Notes: generated by a model not told the origin, from the sequence alone. A stretch of DNA of 20,486 nucleotides from Desulfoprunum sp. (GCA_030696435.1 JAUYSF010000063.1:1-20486); one strand, 5' to 3'; shown: positions 7,512-15,414, counted from the first letter of the stretch. Translations and numbers: made by a program.

Positions 7512-7540
7512 TTGACAGCGAGGCGTTTGCTCTTTAGCCT
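7512..7540 (+). promoter_or_regulatory. Candidate promoter for the thrS operon
   Basis: TTGACA (7512-7517), exactly 17 bases, then TAGCCT (7535-7540). This would start RNA near 7547, just upstream of the preferred thrS ATG at 7569. The -35 is perfect and the -10 matches only 3 of 6, so it may be weak or secondary to read-through from tRNA-Val. Confidence 0.35.
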
Positions 7541-7568
7541 TTATTTTTATATGGAAAGTAATTGTGCA

Positions 7569-9494
7569 ATGGATATAGTCGTCACCCTGCAGGATGGAGA
7601 GGCCATCACAGTCCCCGCGCCGATAACGGTTCGCGAGGCACTCGAACGTCTCCTGTCAAACAAACAACGCAAAAGAGCCATCGCCGCCAAGGCGGATGGT
7701 GTTGCGGTTGATTTAAGCAGGCCGCTGACCGGCGACACCACACTGCAGCCAATTTTTATCGAAACAGAGGAAGGTCTGAATATCCTCCGACACAGCACTG
7801 CTCATGTCATGGCTCAGGCGGTCAGAGACATATTCGGCACCGATGTGAAGGTGGCCATCGGCCCATCTATTGACAACGGATTTTACTACGATTTCCACAG
7901 AAACGAGCCCTTCAGTCCGGAAGACTTTGAGAAAATCGAACGACGGATGGAAGCGATTGCCGATGAACGTCAGCCGTTTATCCGTACGGAGTTGCCAAGC
8001 GGTGATGCAATCACCCTCTTCGAACAACAGGGAGAAAAATACAAGGTTGAGCTGCTGCGTGATCTTGGAGCAGACACCGTGTCCTTCTACCGCATCGGGG
8101 AATTCACCGATCTCTGCCGGGGTCCGCATCTACCCGACACATCCCTGATCAAAGCATTCAAGCTACTGCGAGTCGCCGGGGCTTATTGGCGAGGTGATGA
8201 GAAAAACGATGTCCTCCAGCGCATTTACGGCACTTCTTTTTTTGACGCAAAAGCCCTGAACAAATACCTCAATGACCTGGAAGAGGCGAAAAAACGCGAT
8301 CACCGCAAACTCGGGCGGGAACTCGAACTCTTCACCACCCAGGATTCTATCGGCCCAGGTCTCATTCTCTGGCAGCCAAAGGGCGCTCAGCTCCGCCGCC
8401 TGATCGAGGACTACTGGAAGGACGAGCATTACCGGCACGATTACGAATTGCTCTACACCCCGCATATCGCCCGACAGGATCTGTGGAAGACCTCGGGGCA
8501 TCTCGATTTTTACAGCGAGAATATGTACGCGCCGATGGATATCGACGAGGTGAAATATCAGCTCAAACCGATGAACTGCCCCTTCCATATCGGAGTCTAT
8601 AGCAGCCGCAAGCGAAGCTACCGCGAATTTCCGCTGCGCTGGTGCGAACTCGGCACCGTCTACCGCTATGAACGGGCGGGTGCCTTGCATGGTCTGCTCC
8701 GAGTCCGCGGTTTTACCCAGGATGATGCCCATATATTCTGCCGCCCGGATCAACTTGAGGAAGAGATTTTCAACATCCTTGAGCTGAACTTGCACATCCT
8801 GAAGACCTTTGGGTTTTCAGAGTATGATATCTATCTCTCCACCCGGCCGGAGAAATTCGTCGGGAGTGACCAGAACTGGCAACGTGCCACCGACGCCCTC
8901 AAGCTGGCCCTCGAAAAGAAAGATCTGACCTTTATGATCGATCCGGGTGAAGGGGTTTTTTACGGACCTAAGATTGACATTAAGATCAAAGATATCCTCG
9001 GTCGGGCCTGGCAATGTTCGACAATACAGGTCGATTTCAACCTGCCCGAGCGATTTGAGATGTCCTACACCGGCGCGGATAACAACGAGCATCAACCGAT
9101 CATGATCCATCGGGCACTTATGGGCTCACTGGAGCGATTCATCGGTGTTTTGATCGAGCATTATGCCGGGGTTTTTCCCCTCTGGTTCGCTCCAGTCCAG
9201 GCCCGGATTCTCAACATCACCGACGATCAAGCAGATTATTGCCAAGAGGTGTATGCACAGTTGCGCAAGGCCGGTGTCCGGATAGAAAAAGATGTGCGAA
9301 ACGAAAAATTGAATTATAAGATCAGGGAGGCGCAGATCGCCAAAATTCCTTATATGCTTATTGTCGGCGACAAAGAAAAGGAAAACGGCACTGTCACTGT
9401 GCGTCTGCGCGACGGTAAGAACCTGCCGGCACTGTCGGTCCAGGAATTTGCCGCAAAAGTCGCCGAAGAATGTCAGTCCGGACGAGGCATCTGA
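7569..9494 (+). CDS. thrS: Threonine--tRNA ligase
   Basis: Class II synthetase that charges tRNA-Thr. 641 aa from ATG 7569, virtually the E. coli length (642). I prefer 7569 over ATG 7551 because the product then opens with a TGS domain (MDIVVTLQDGE) and GGAAAG lies upstream. Domain order: TGS (1-62); the editing domain with HSTAH (His75, His79) that hydrolyses Ser-tRNA; the catalytic core with zinc ligands Cys337 (MNCPFH), His388 (DDAHIF) and His514 (HRALMGSLERF), all offset by +3 from E. coli; and the anticodon-binding domain from about PLWFAPVQ. First gene of the thrS-infC-rpmI-rplT-pheST-ihfA cluster. An E. coli-type operator is not obvious; the leader is very short if the 7512 promoter is used. 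Confidence 0.97.
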   Translation: MDIVVTLQDGEAITVPAPITVREALERLLSNKQRKRAIAAKADGVAVDLSRPLTGDTTLQPIFIETEEGLNILRHSTAHVMAQAVRDIFGTDVKVAIGPSIDNGFYYDFHRNEPFSPEDFEKIERRMEAIADERQPFIRTELPSGDAITLFEQQGEKYKVELLRDLGADTVSFYRIGEFTDLCRGPHLPDTSLIKAFKLLRVAGAYWRGDEKNDVLQRIYGTSFFDAKALNKYLNDLEEAKKRDHRKLGRELELFTTQDSIGPGLILWQPKGAQLRRLIEDYWKDEHYRHDYELLYTPHIARQDLWKTSGHLDFYSENMYAPMDIDEVKYQLKPMNCPFHIGVYSSRKRSYREFPLRWCELGTVYRYERAGALHGLLRVRGFTQDDAHIFCRPDQLEEEIFNILELNLHILKTFGFSEYDIYLSTRPEKFVGSDQNWQRATDALKLALEKKDLTFMIDPGEGVFYGPKIDIKIKDILGRAWQCSTIQVDFNLPERFEMSYTGADNNEHQPIMIHRALMGSLERFIGVLIEHYAGVFPLWFAPVQARILNITDDQADYCQEVYAQLRKAGVRIEKDVRNEKLNYKIREAQIAKIPYMLIVGDKEKENGTVTVRLRDGKNLPALSVQEFAAKVAEECQSGRGI

Positions 9495-9596
9495 TACTCA
9501 CCACCCAGGAAAAAGGTATTCTGCACGGGCGGCGAGGCATTTCACCGAAAACCCGCTTGTGACCCAGAGATACATATATTAAAAGCTCGTAGATTC

Positions 9597-9613
9597 GAGG
9601 AGGTAACATTATT
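9597..9613 (+). promoter_or_regulatory. Strong ribosome binding site setting the infC ATT start
   Basis: GAGGAGGT at 9597-9604 is a near-perfect anti-16S match. With a six-base spacer it points to ATT at 9611. An adjacent ATT at 9608 would leave only three bases. There is no ATG, GTG or TTG in a usable position until TTG 9719, which lies inside the conserved N-terminal domain. Confidence 0.8.
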
Positions 9614-10156
9614 AACAAAAGAGGCAAGACGACTCCGGTTCAACGTGAAGAACAGTCCACAACCAATGATGGTATCCGCTATGCAAAGGTCAGGCTTATA
9701 GGCAGTGACGGTAGCCAGTTGGGTATTTTCACAGCCGAAGAGGCACGGCAGATGGCCTACGAGGAAGGGCTGGATTTGGTTGAGATGTCAGCAAACGCTG
9801 ATCCTCCTGTCTGCCGGATAATGAACTACGACAAATTCCGCTACGAGCAGAAGAAAAAAGTCCAGGAAGCAAAGAAGAAACAGACGGTCATCGAGACCAA
9901 AGAAATAAAATTCCGTCCAAAGACAGAGGAACATGATCTGAATTTCAAGATCAGCCACATTAAAAAATTCCTCAGCCAGAAAAATAAAGTAAAATTGACC
10001 ATGCGCTTTCGTGGGCGAGAAATCGTCTATGCCCAGACCATCGGTCTCGAAGCCATGAACAAGATAGCCGAAACTCTTGAAGAGGATGCAATTATTCTGC
10101 AATCTCCCAAAATGGAAGGACGGCAATTGGTTATGTTTGTAGGTCCTAAATCGTAA
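9611..10156 (+). CDS. infC: Translation initiation factor IF-3 with ATT start codon
   Basis: IF3 binds the 30S subunit, blocks 50S joining and checks start-codon/initiator pairing. The frame from ATT 9611 gives 181 aa, matching the family (E. coli 180). The N-terminal domain contains RYAKVRLIGSDGSQLGIF and the highly conserved DPPVCRIMNYDKFRYEQ. After a Lys-rich linker, the C-terminal domain reads KEIKFRPKTEEHDLNFK through RFRGREI to GRQLVMFVGP. Starting instead at TTG 9719 would delete the first 36 residues, which are conserved. ATT (AUU) is the known start of E. coli infC, where IF3 represses its own AUU-initiated translation; the same control is the natural inference here. The gene lies 116 nt after thrS. 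Confidence 0.96.
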   Translation: MNKRGKTTPVQREEQSTTNDGIRYAKVRLIGSDGSQLGIFTAEEARQMAYEEGLDLVEMSANADPPVCRIMNYDKFRYEQKKKVQEAKKKQTVIETKEIKFRPKTEEHDLNFKISHIKKFLSQKNKVKLTMRFRGREIVYAQTIGLEAMNKIAETLEEDAIILQSPKMEGRQLVMFVGPKS

Positions 10157-10210
10157 AAGAATAGAAATTTCAGCCCCCGTTGAAAAACTATATTTGAGTG
10201 TTCAAGAAAA

Positions 10211-10265
10211 GCTGTTGCAACTGCTCTGATGTTCTTCCAAGGATTTCAGGGTGTTCTGCAACAGC
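10211..10265 (+). promoter_or_regulatory. Structured leader before rpmI (candidate L20/L35 autoregulatory element)
   Basis: GCTGTTGCA (10211-10219) is perfectly complementary to TGCAACAGC (10257-10265). Inside, after a 4/5-nt internal loop, CTCTGA (10224-10229) can pair with TCAGGG (10246-10251, one G-U), leaving a 16-nt loop. The element ends 30 nt before the rpmI ATG. In E. coli and Bacillus, L20 represses this operon by binding structured RNA ahead of rpmI or infC. A similar role is inferred; no specific match to those structures was established. Confidence 0.5.
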
Positions 10266-10295
10266 ACTGCATATGAAGCACAAAGGAGTTTTTTT

Positions 10296-10493
10296 ATGCC
10301 AAAGATGAAGACAAAACGAGCCGCTGCCAAGCGTTTCAAATTGACCGGCTCTGGAAAAATCAAACGCAACAAGGCGTTTTCCAGCCATATCCTGACCAAA
10401 AAATCAACAAAGAGAAAACGTGGCCTGCGTCAGAGTAGCCTCGTTGACTCGGCAAATTTAAAATCAGTCAAAAAGATTCTACCTTATCTGTAA
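10296..10493 (+). CDS. rpmI: 50S ribosomal protein L35
   Basis: 65 aa, strongly basic. Starts [20 protein letters not shown], the standard L35 N-terminus, and ends [10 protein letters not shown]35 is a small 23S rRNA-binding protein of the large subunit. ATG 10296 has AAGGAG about seven bases upstream (10283-10288); the upstream extension of the frame lies in the leader and is not coding. It sits between infC and rplT in the canonical order, with a structured 139-nt gap before it. Confidence 0.97.
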   Translation: MPKMKTKRAAAKRFKLTGSGKIKRNKAFSSHILTKKSTKRKRGLRQSSLVDSANLKSVKKILPYL

Positions 10494-10607
10494 TATCAGG
10501 CGGACCCTGGTTTTCGCCAAAGAGTCCATTCCAGTCCGAGAGGGCTTGGGAGAGAAGCCTATTGAACCTGCATCTGAGTAACCAGACAGGTATATAAAGG
10601 AGTAAAG
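10494..10607 (+). promoter_or_regulatory. rpmI-rplT spacer with hairpin and L20 ribosome binding site
   Basis: 114 nt separate L35 and L20, longer than often seen. A small hairpin pairs GGCTT (10543-10547) with AAGCC (10555-10559), extendable by a G-U pair, around a 7-nt loop. The repeat AGTCC occurs twice (around 10523 and 10533). AAGGAG ends at 10602, five bases before the proposed ATA start. This could be a second control site for L20 or a processed spacer; there is no direct evidence. Confidence 0.35.
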
Positions 10608-10967
10608 ATAAGGCCACGCGTAACACGAGGTTTTAAGGCACGCAGAAGAAGAAACAAGGTACTGAAACTCGCCAAGGGCTTCAGAGGTGGTCGTTCCAGG
10701 CTTTACCGTACAGCCACCGAGGCCGTCGACCGCGCATTGAATTATGCCTTCCGAGATAGAAGGGCCAAAAAACGTGATTTTCGCCGTTTGTGGATTACCC
10801 GTATCAATGCCGGAGCCGATATGAACGATATCAGTTACAGCAAATTCATGGGTGGCCTGAAAAAGGCCGGCATAGAACTCGACAGGAAGGTCCTTTCCAA
10901 TATGGCTATCCTCGATGCCGTGTCCTTTGCCAAATTGGTTGGCCTGGCTAAAGCTGCAAACGCCTGA
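10608..10967 (+). CDS. rplT: 50S ribosomal protein L20, apparent ATA start codon
   Basis: L20 binds 23S rRNA early in large-subunit assembly and represses its own operon in several bacteria. Translating from ATA 10608 gives 119 aa, the normal length: [20 protein letters not shown], then [20 protein letters not shown], through to LAKAANA. The Arg/Lys-rich N-terminal tail is the essential RNA-binding part, so it must be translated. Upstream in frame there is a stop at 10575-10577 and no ATG, GTG or TTG between it and TTG 10737, which would remove 43 conserved residues. GGAG at 10599-10602 lies five bases before ATA, ideal spacing. ATA is a very rare initiator of the class IF3 rejects. A sequencing error (ATA for ATG) is the main alternative. 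Confidence 0.93.
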   Translation: MRPRVTRGFKARRRRNKVLKLAKGFRGGRSRLYRTATEAVDRALNYAFRDRRAKKRDFRRLWITRINAGADMNDISYSKFMGGLKKAGIELDRKVLSNMAILDAVSFAKLVGLAKAANA

Positions 10968-11075
10968 TCGACCTCTTCCTCATCCTTTTTGTTTTCGTGC
11001 ATGCCGGCAATGGTTTCTCACCGAATCATTGACCGGCATGCTGTTTCATTGAGCACGTATCTCTTATAAATATCT
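10968..11075 (+). promoter_or_regulatory. pheST leader: long hairpin and possible Phe-containing leader peptide
   Basis: GCATGCCGGCAATG (10999-11012) pairs with CATTGACCGGCATGC (11027-11041), 14 pairs with one bulged A (11032) and a 14-nt loop. A frame from CTG 10964, overlapping the rplT stop TGA (CTGA), runs 22 codons to TGA 11030-11032 inside the 3' arm and contains four Phe codons. Three of them (10976, 10988, 10994) lie just before the stem. This resembles attenuator geometry, and E. coli pheST is attenuated by the pheM leader peptide. However, the start would be CTG and no U-run follows the hairpin, so function is uncertain. Confidence 0.42.
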
Positions 11076-12092
11076 ATGGAACTTGAACTACAAAGCCTTG
11101 AAAAAGAGGCACGACAACAACTGGAAGCCCTGTCGGACAGCGCGGGGCTGGAAGAGTTCAGGATCCGCTATCTTGGCCGCAAGGGCCAGTTCAGCACCAT
11201 TCTGCGCCAGCTCGGCACGGTAACAACAGATGACCGACCACGTCTTGGCCAGCTTGCCAATACCGTCAAGGAGCAAATCGAAGCGCTGTTTGCAGAACGA
11301 CAGGCCGCGATAAACTCCTCCGATGATCAGTCCGAAGATTTCTCAAAGTTCCCTGATCTCACCCTACCGGGACGCATCCCCGTGACCGGTAAACTGCATC
11401 CGGTCACTCAGGTCATGCAGGAGGTTTGCGCAATTTTCGAAAACCTCGGTTTCTCTGTGGCCGAAGGCCCGGATGTCGAGCAGGATTATTATAATTTCGA
11501 GGCCCTGAATATCCCGGCCCATCATCCGGCCAGGGATATGCATGACACCTTCTACGTCAGTGATCAGCTCCTGCTACGCACCCACACCTCGCCCATGCAG
11601 GCTCGTATCATGGAAACCCGTCAGCCACCCCTGAGAATTATCGCTCCCGGCAAGGTTTACCGCTGTGATTCCGACATCACCCATACCCCGATGTTCCATC
11701 AGGTTGAAGGTTTTCTCGTTGACCGGCATGTCTCTTTTGCCGATCTCAAGGGCATACTCACCGTCTTTACCCAAAAGATGTTCGAGCGTGACCTGCCTCT
11801 ACGATTTCGCCCCAGCTTCTTTCCCTTCACCGAACCAAGCGCCGAGGTCGATATTGCCTGCGTGATCTGTGGAGGCAGCGGCTGCCGAGTATGCAAAAGG
11901 TCCGGCTGGCTGGAGATCCTCGGCTCCGGCATGATTGATCCAGAGGTCTTCAAAATGGTCGGTTACGACCCGGAGATCTACAGCGGATTCGCCTTCGGGC
12001 TGGGAATTGAACGCATCGCCATGCTCAAGTACGGTATTGACGACATCCGGCTCTACTATGAGAACGATCAACGTTTTCTTTCACAGTTTTAA
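11076..12092 (+). CDS. pheS: Phenylalanine--tRNA ligase alpha subunit
   Basis: Catalytic subunit of the class II alpha2-beta2 PheRS. 338 aa, typical. The N-terminal coiled-coil segment (about 1-85, with IRYLGRKGQ) contacts tRNA. The core includes motif 2 region [20 protein letters not shown] and the [10 protein letters not shown] segment. A four-Cys stretch [12 protein letters not shown] sits near 262-273, followed by [15 protein letters not shown], and motif 3 [20 protein letters not shown] is near the C-terminus. ATG 11076 has no good Shine-Dalgarno sequence, so translation may rely on the structured leader upstream. pheT follows after 29 nt. Confidence 0.98.
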   Translation: MELELQSLEKEARQQLEALSDSAGLEEFRIRYLGRKGQFSTILRQLGTVTTDDRPRLGQLANTVKEQIEALFAERQAAINSSDDQSEDFSKFPDLTLPGRIPVTGKLHPVTQVMQEVCAIFENLGFSVAEGPDVEQDYYNFEALNIPAHHPARDMHDTFYVSDQLLLRTHTSPMQARIMETRQPPLRIIAPGKVYRCDSDITHTPMFHQVEGFLVDRHVSFADLKGILTVFTQKMFERDLPLRFRPSFFPFTEPSAEVDIACVICGGSGCRVCKRSGWLEILGSGMIDPEVFKMVGYDPEIYSGFAFGLGIERIAMLKYGIDDIRLYYENDQRFLSQF

Positions 12093-12121
12093 AGAGTTAC
12101 TCCCTCAACAAAAACATTGCC

Positions 12122-14566
12122 ATGAAGTTCACGCTTGACTGGTTGAACCAATACGTCGATACAGAAGGCTGCTCCGCCGAGCAACTGGCCGATCACCTGA
12201 CCATGCTTGGCCTGGAGGTTGATGCAGTCCTGCCTCTTTTCCAGGAGCTGTCGGCACTCAAGACCGCCCGCATCATCACGGCCGTTCCGCACCCCGAAGC
12301 CGATCGGCTGACCCTCTGCCAGGTGGCGGTGGGTGATGAGACCATGCAGATCGTCTGTGGCGCACCGAATGCCCGGGCCGGCCTTGTCACCGTTGTCGCC
12401 CTACCAGGCACAACCCTGCCGGGCGATTTCAAGATCAAGAAATCGAAGGTCCGGGGCATCGAGTCTTGCGGCATGCTCTGCTCCGAGCGAGAACTCGGCC
12501 TCAGTGACAGCCACAGCGGGATCATGGAACTGCCGGAGGGCACTGAGCACGGTCAATCCTTCATCAAAATCATGGGGCTTGACGATACACTCATTGAGGT
12601 GGATCTCACTCCGAACCGGCCCGACTGCGCCTCGGTCATCGGCATTGCCCGCGAAATCGCCGGACGACTGCAACGTCCTCTGCGTCTGCCCGTCGAGAAT
12701 GCCCGAGTCAGCCACAACAGCAGAAAATTTGCAGTGGATGTCGAGTCAGCCGAACTCTGCCCGCGCTATGCCGCCCGCCTGATCACCAACATCAAAATCG
12801 GCCCCTCTCCGTTATGGCTACGCAATCGTCTCACCGCTATCGGCCTCAGGCCGATCAACAACGTCGTCGACATCACCAATTTTGTCATGATGGAATACGG
12901 CCAACCCCTACATGCCTTTGATTTCGACAATCTGCAGGGCGGCAGAATCATGGTTCGTTCACCACGTTCCCATGAAACAACTTTTACCACCCTTGATGGC
13001 ACAGAACGACAGCTCACCCCTGAGATGCTCCTCATCTGCGACAGCGAACGACCGGTGGCCCTCGCCGGCATCATGGGTGGTATGAATTCCGAGGTTACCC
13101 AAGGCACCACCTCAGTCCTCCTGGAAAGCGCCTGCTTCAATCCGGTTTCGATTCGTAAGACGGCCCGTGGGCTTAACCTGGCAACAGACGCCTCCTATCG
13201 TTTCGAACGTGGTGTCGATCCCGATGGGGTCTGCAACGCCATGGACCGTGCGGTACAGTTTTTCTGCGAACTGGCCGGCGGAACTGCCGAGGAGGAAGGA
13301 ATCGATGTCTATACCGGCAGACTGCCGTTCAGGTCACTGACCCTGAGAATTTCCCGAACCTCGGCTCTGCTCGGCCTTGCACTCGATGCCGCACAGATCC
13401 AGGTCCTCCTTGAATCCATCGGTATCCTTTGCAAACACAAAGACGCAGACACCCTTTGGGTCAAGCCCCCGACCTTCCGGGTCGATATTGAACGCGAGGC
13501 CGACCTCGTCGAAGAAGTGGCCAGGCTTTACGGCTACAACAACATTCCGGTCTCGCTGCCCCAGGTTCATCTCAGTTACCCAGAACAGGATTCCGGTCGC
13601 CTCAAACGAGCTGCTGTCAGCCGTCTCCTGACAGATATCGGTTTCAGCGAGGCAATCAACTACAGTTTCACGAACGAAAAGCACCTTGACCTTCTGCTCC
13701 TCCCCGACAACGACAAGAGACGGGAGGTCATCCGACTCCTCAATCCCTTGAGTGAGGATCAGTCCGTTATGCGGACCCTGCTTATTCCCGGTCTGCTCGA
13801 AAACGTCGACCGTAATATCCGTTTCCAGAAGACCGCAGTGAAGCTTTTTGAAATCGGCAAGATCTTTTTACCGACAGCCGAGAATCAGCAACCCGATGAG
13901 CGGATCCGGCTGGCAGGCGTTCTGTCCGGCAATCGCCATGGTTACAGCCCCTCGTTACATTACAAGGAAGAGGACGTCGATATACTCGATGCCAAAGGCG
14001 CCGTGGAATACATCCTCCGCCAAATGCGGCTCAATATACCAGCAGAGGATTCTTTAATCGATTTTCACATCCCAACCGCCGTAGAGTTGGAATACTTTGT
14101 CCTTCCCGGCCAGGCCCTGCTGCTCCGCCAGGAAAAGACAACACTCGGCACCCTCGGTAAGATCCGGCCTGAAGTGCTGCGGGGTTTCGGCATCAAACAC
14201 GATGTCTATTACTTCGATCTCGACTTTGATGCCCTCTGTCAGATCACCGCCGCGCCCAAGGCCTTTTCCTCGCTGCCGGTCTATCCGGCAGTCAAACGTG
14301 ACATGGCCCTGGTTGTGCCGGTCAACGTCGCTGCAGGAGACATGCTCAGGGCAGTGCGGATGCATAAAGATGCCCTTATCGAAGATGTCGCACTCTTTGA
14401 CGTCTTCCAGGGCAAAAACATCAAGAGCGGCTACAAAAGCGTGGCCCTGTCAATCACTTATCGTTCAGCTTCCAAGACACTTACTGAAAAGAATGTTGAA
14501 AAATCCAACACAAAAATAGTAAGCTTGCTGGCAGAAACATTTGGAGCAAGTTTACGTGATGCCTGA
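12122..14566 (+). CDS. pheT: Phenylalanine--tRNA ligase beta subunit
   Basis: 814 aa, the long bacterial form. In order: N-terminal B1 plus an EMAP-like OB-fold tRNA-binding domain (HPEADRLTLCQVAVG, CGAPNARAG, KVRGIESCGMLCSERELGL, about 39-155); B3/B4 editing domain (about 210-390) that clears mischarged Tyr-tRNA; B5 domain (about 400-475); catalytic-like core with VEEVARLYGYNNIP; and the C-terminal FDX-ACB anticodon-binding domain starting near SLPVYPAVKRDMALVV and including FDVFQGKNIKSGYKSVALSI. Its stop overlaps the ihfA start by a few bases, so the two are probably translationally coupled. Confidence 0.98.
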   Translation: MKFTLDWLNQYVDTEGCSAEQLADHLTMLGLEVDAVLPLFQELSALKTARIITAVPHPEADRLTLCQVAVGDETMQIVCGAPNARAGLVTVVALPGTTLPGDFKIKKSKVRGIESCGMLCSERELGLSDSHSGIMELPEGTEHGQSFIKIMGLDDTLIEVDLTPNRPDCASVIGIAREIAGRLQRPLRLPVENARVSHNSRKFAVDVESAELCPRYAARLITNIKIGPSPLWLRNRLTAIGLRPINNVVDITNFVMMEYGQPLHAFDFDNLQGGRIMVRSPRSHETTFTTLDGTERQLTPEMLLICDSERPVALAGIMGGMNSEVTQGTTSVLLESACFNPVSIRKTARGLNLATDASYRFERGVDPDGVCNAMDRAVQFFCELAGGTAEEEGIDVYTGRLPFRSLTLRISRTSALLGLALDAAQIQVLLESIGILCKHKDADTLWVKPPTFRVDIEREADLVEEVARLYGYNNIPVSLPQVHLSYPEQDSGRLKRAAVSRLLTDIGFSEAINYSFTNEKHLDLLLLPDNDKRREVIRLLNPLSEDQSVMRTLLIPGLLENVDRNIRFQKTAVKLFEIGKIFLPTAENQQPDERIRLAGVLSGNRHGYSPSLHYKEEDVDILDAKGAVEYILRQMRLNIPAEDSLIDFHIPTAVELEYFVLPGQALLLRQEKTTLGTLGKIRPEVLRGFGIKHDVYYFDLDFDALCQITAAPKAFSSLPVYPAVKRDMALVVPVNVAAGDMLRAVRMHKDALIEDVALFDVFQGKNIKSGYKSVALSITYRSASKTLTEKNVEKSNTKIVSLLAETFGASLRDA

Positions 14567-14858
14567 TATGAATCTCAATAATCTGACACGAAAAGAACTG
14601 GCCGAGTCCGTCGCAGAACACCTCGGTTTTTCGCAGAGCAGTTGCGCCGAAATCGTCGACAGTTTCTTAGCAATAATGAAGCAGGAGCTGTTGACCGGTG
14701 GATCGATAAAACTCGTCCATTTCGGCACCTTTTCCCTGCGGAACAAGTCTCCGAGAAATGGCCGCAACCCGCGTACCGGTGATGCTATAACCATCAGAAA
14801 ACGGCAAACCGTGGGTTTCAGACCGAGCAAGCAGCTGAGAGAGCAGATCAACAGGTAA
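14559..14858 (+). CDS. ihfA: Integration host factor alpha / HU-family DNA-bending protein
   Basis: 99 aa. Starts MPDMNLNNLTRKELAESVAEHLGF, contains the HU/IHF dimer core KLVHFGTFSLRNKSPRNGRNPRTGD with the conserved Arg-Asn-Pro tip of the DNA-bending arm, and ends FRPSKQLREQINR. It bends DNA by minor-groove Pro intercalation and assists sigma-54 promoters and nucleoid structure. The ihfA label rests on the pheT-ihfA order plus the IHF-alpha-like length; an HU name cannot be excluded. ATG 14559 overlaps the pheT stop (14564-14566). An adjacent in-frame GTG (14556) has slightly better spacing to GGAG at 14543-14546. The window also holds a sigma-54 activator, the kind of protein IHF assists, but no link is shown. 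Confidence 0.92.
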   Translation: MPDMNLNNLTRKELAESVAEHLGFSQSSCAEIVDSFLAIMKQELLTGGSIKLVHFGTFSLRNKSPRNGRNPRTGDAITIRKRQTVGFRPSKQLREQINR

Positions 14859-14897
14859 GTTTTCTTTCCCATCTTATACAGGAGTACGACTGGCGAC

Positions 14898-15263
14898 ATG
14901 AAGGTGCAGATTCCAGACAAGCTCTATTTTAAGATCGGCGAGGTGGGGAAACTTGCGGATGTGCCACCTCATGTATTGCGCTATTGGGAAAGCGAGTTCA
15001 GCGCAATACGGCCTAAACGAGCCAATTCCAAGCAACGTCTCTACCGGCGCGCAGATGTAGATCTCATTCTCAAACTCAAAGTCCTGCTCCATGAGCGAAG
15101 ATACACTATCGCCGGGGCTAAAAAATTCCTGGATGACGGCGAAGAATGGCATGACGAGGGCCATGAGAAACCACAGCGCCATGAGGACGTTTCTCTCACT
15201 CTCGGTATGATCAAGGAAGAATTGCAGGACCTGCAGAAACTCCTGGTCGGGAAAGGAGTCTAA
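14898..15263 (+). CDS. MerR-family transcriptional regulator
   Basis: 121 aa. The N-terminal winged helix-turn-helix (about 10-58) has the MerR signature: YFKIGEVGKLADVPPHVLRYWE, then FSAIRPKRANSKQRLYRRADVDLI. A helical segment follows (LKVLLHERRYTIAGAKKFLDD), and a short C-terminal coiled coil (MIKEELQDLQKLL) for dimerisation. It lacks the Cys ligands of metal sensors and any drug-binding domain, so the effector, if any, is unknown. Small MerR proteins of this type commonly sit behind ihfA in related genomes (recalled, not checked). AGGAG at 14880-14884 is 13 nt from ATG 14898, a long spacer. It probably ends the operon; the promoter of tRNA-Pro begins 24 nt after the stop. Confidence 0.9.
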   Translation: MKVQIPDKLYFKIGEVGKLADVPPHVLRYWESEFSAIRPKRANSKQRLYRRADVDLILKLKVLLHERRYTIAGAKKFLDDGEEWHDEGHEKPQRHEDVSLTLGMIKEELQDLQKLLVGKGV

Positions 15264-15286
15264 CGACCGTTTGGCTACACCTTCTG

Positions 15287-15315
15287 TTGACAGCCATAGC
15301 AACTCATGTTACATA
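15287..15315 (+). promoter_or_regulatory. Promoter of tRNA-Pro
   Basis: TTGACA (15287-15292), a 17-base spacer, and TACATA (15310-15315), ending 13 nt before the tRNA. Perfect -35, ideal spacing and the same -10 as in front of tRNA-Ser. With the terminator downstream it defines a monocistronic tRNA unit. Confidence 0.55.
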
Positions 15316-15328
15316 GATCGACACACGG

Positions 15329-15405
15329 CGGGATGTAGCGCAGTCTGGTAGCGCACCTGAATGGGGTTCAGGGGGCCGGAAGTTCAAATCTTCTCATCCC
15401 GACCA
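15329..15405 (+). tRNA. tRNA-Pro (anticodon GGG)
   Basis: Acceptor CGGGATG (15329-15335) pairs with CATCCCG (15395-15401), then discriminator A and encoded CCA (15403-15405). The anticodon stem CCTGA/TCAGG encloses ATGGGGT, giving anticodon GGG (Pro, CCC/CCU). T arm GGAAG-TTCAAAT-CTTCT (one G-T closing). The C1-G72 pair and this arrangement are usual for bacterial tRNA-Pro. I looked for a copy of its 3' end downstream that would mark an integration site and saw none in the window. Confidence 0.97.
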
Positions 15406-15414
15406 GCCGAATAC

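Noticed and set aside
7401..7568. N-terminal extension of thrS
   Set aside because: The extension translates tRNA-Val and a promoter region; the TGS domain begins at ATG 7569 and the length then matches E. coli ThrS.
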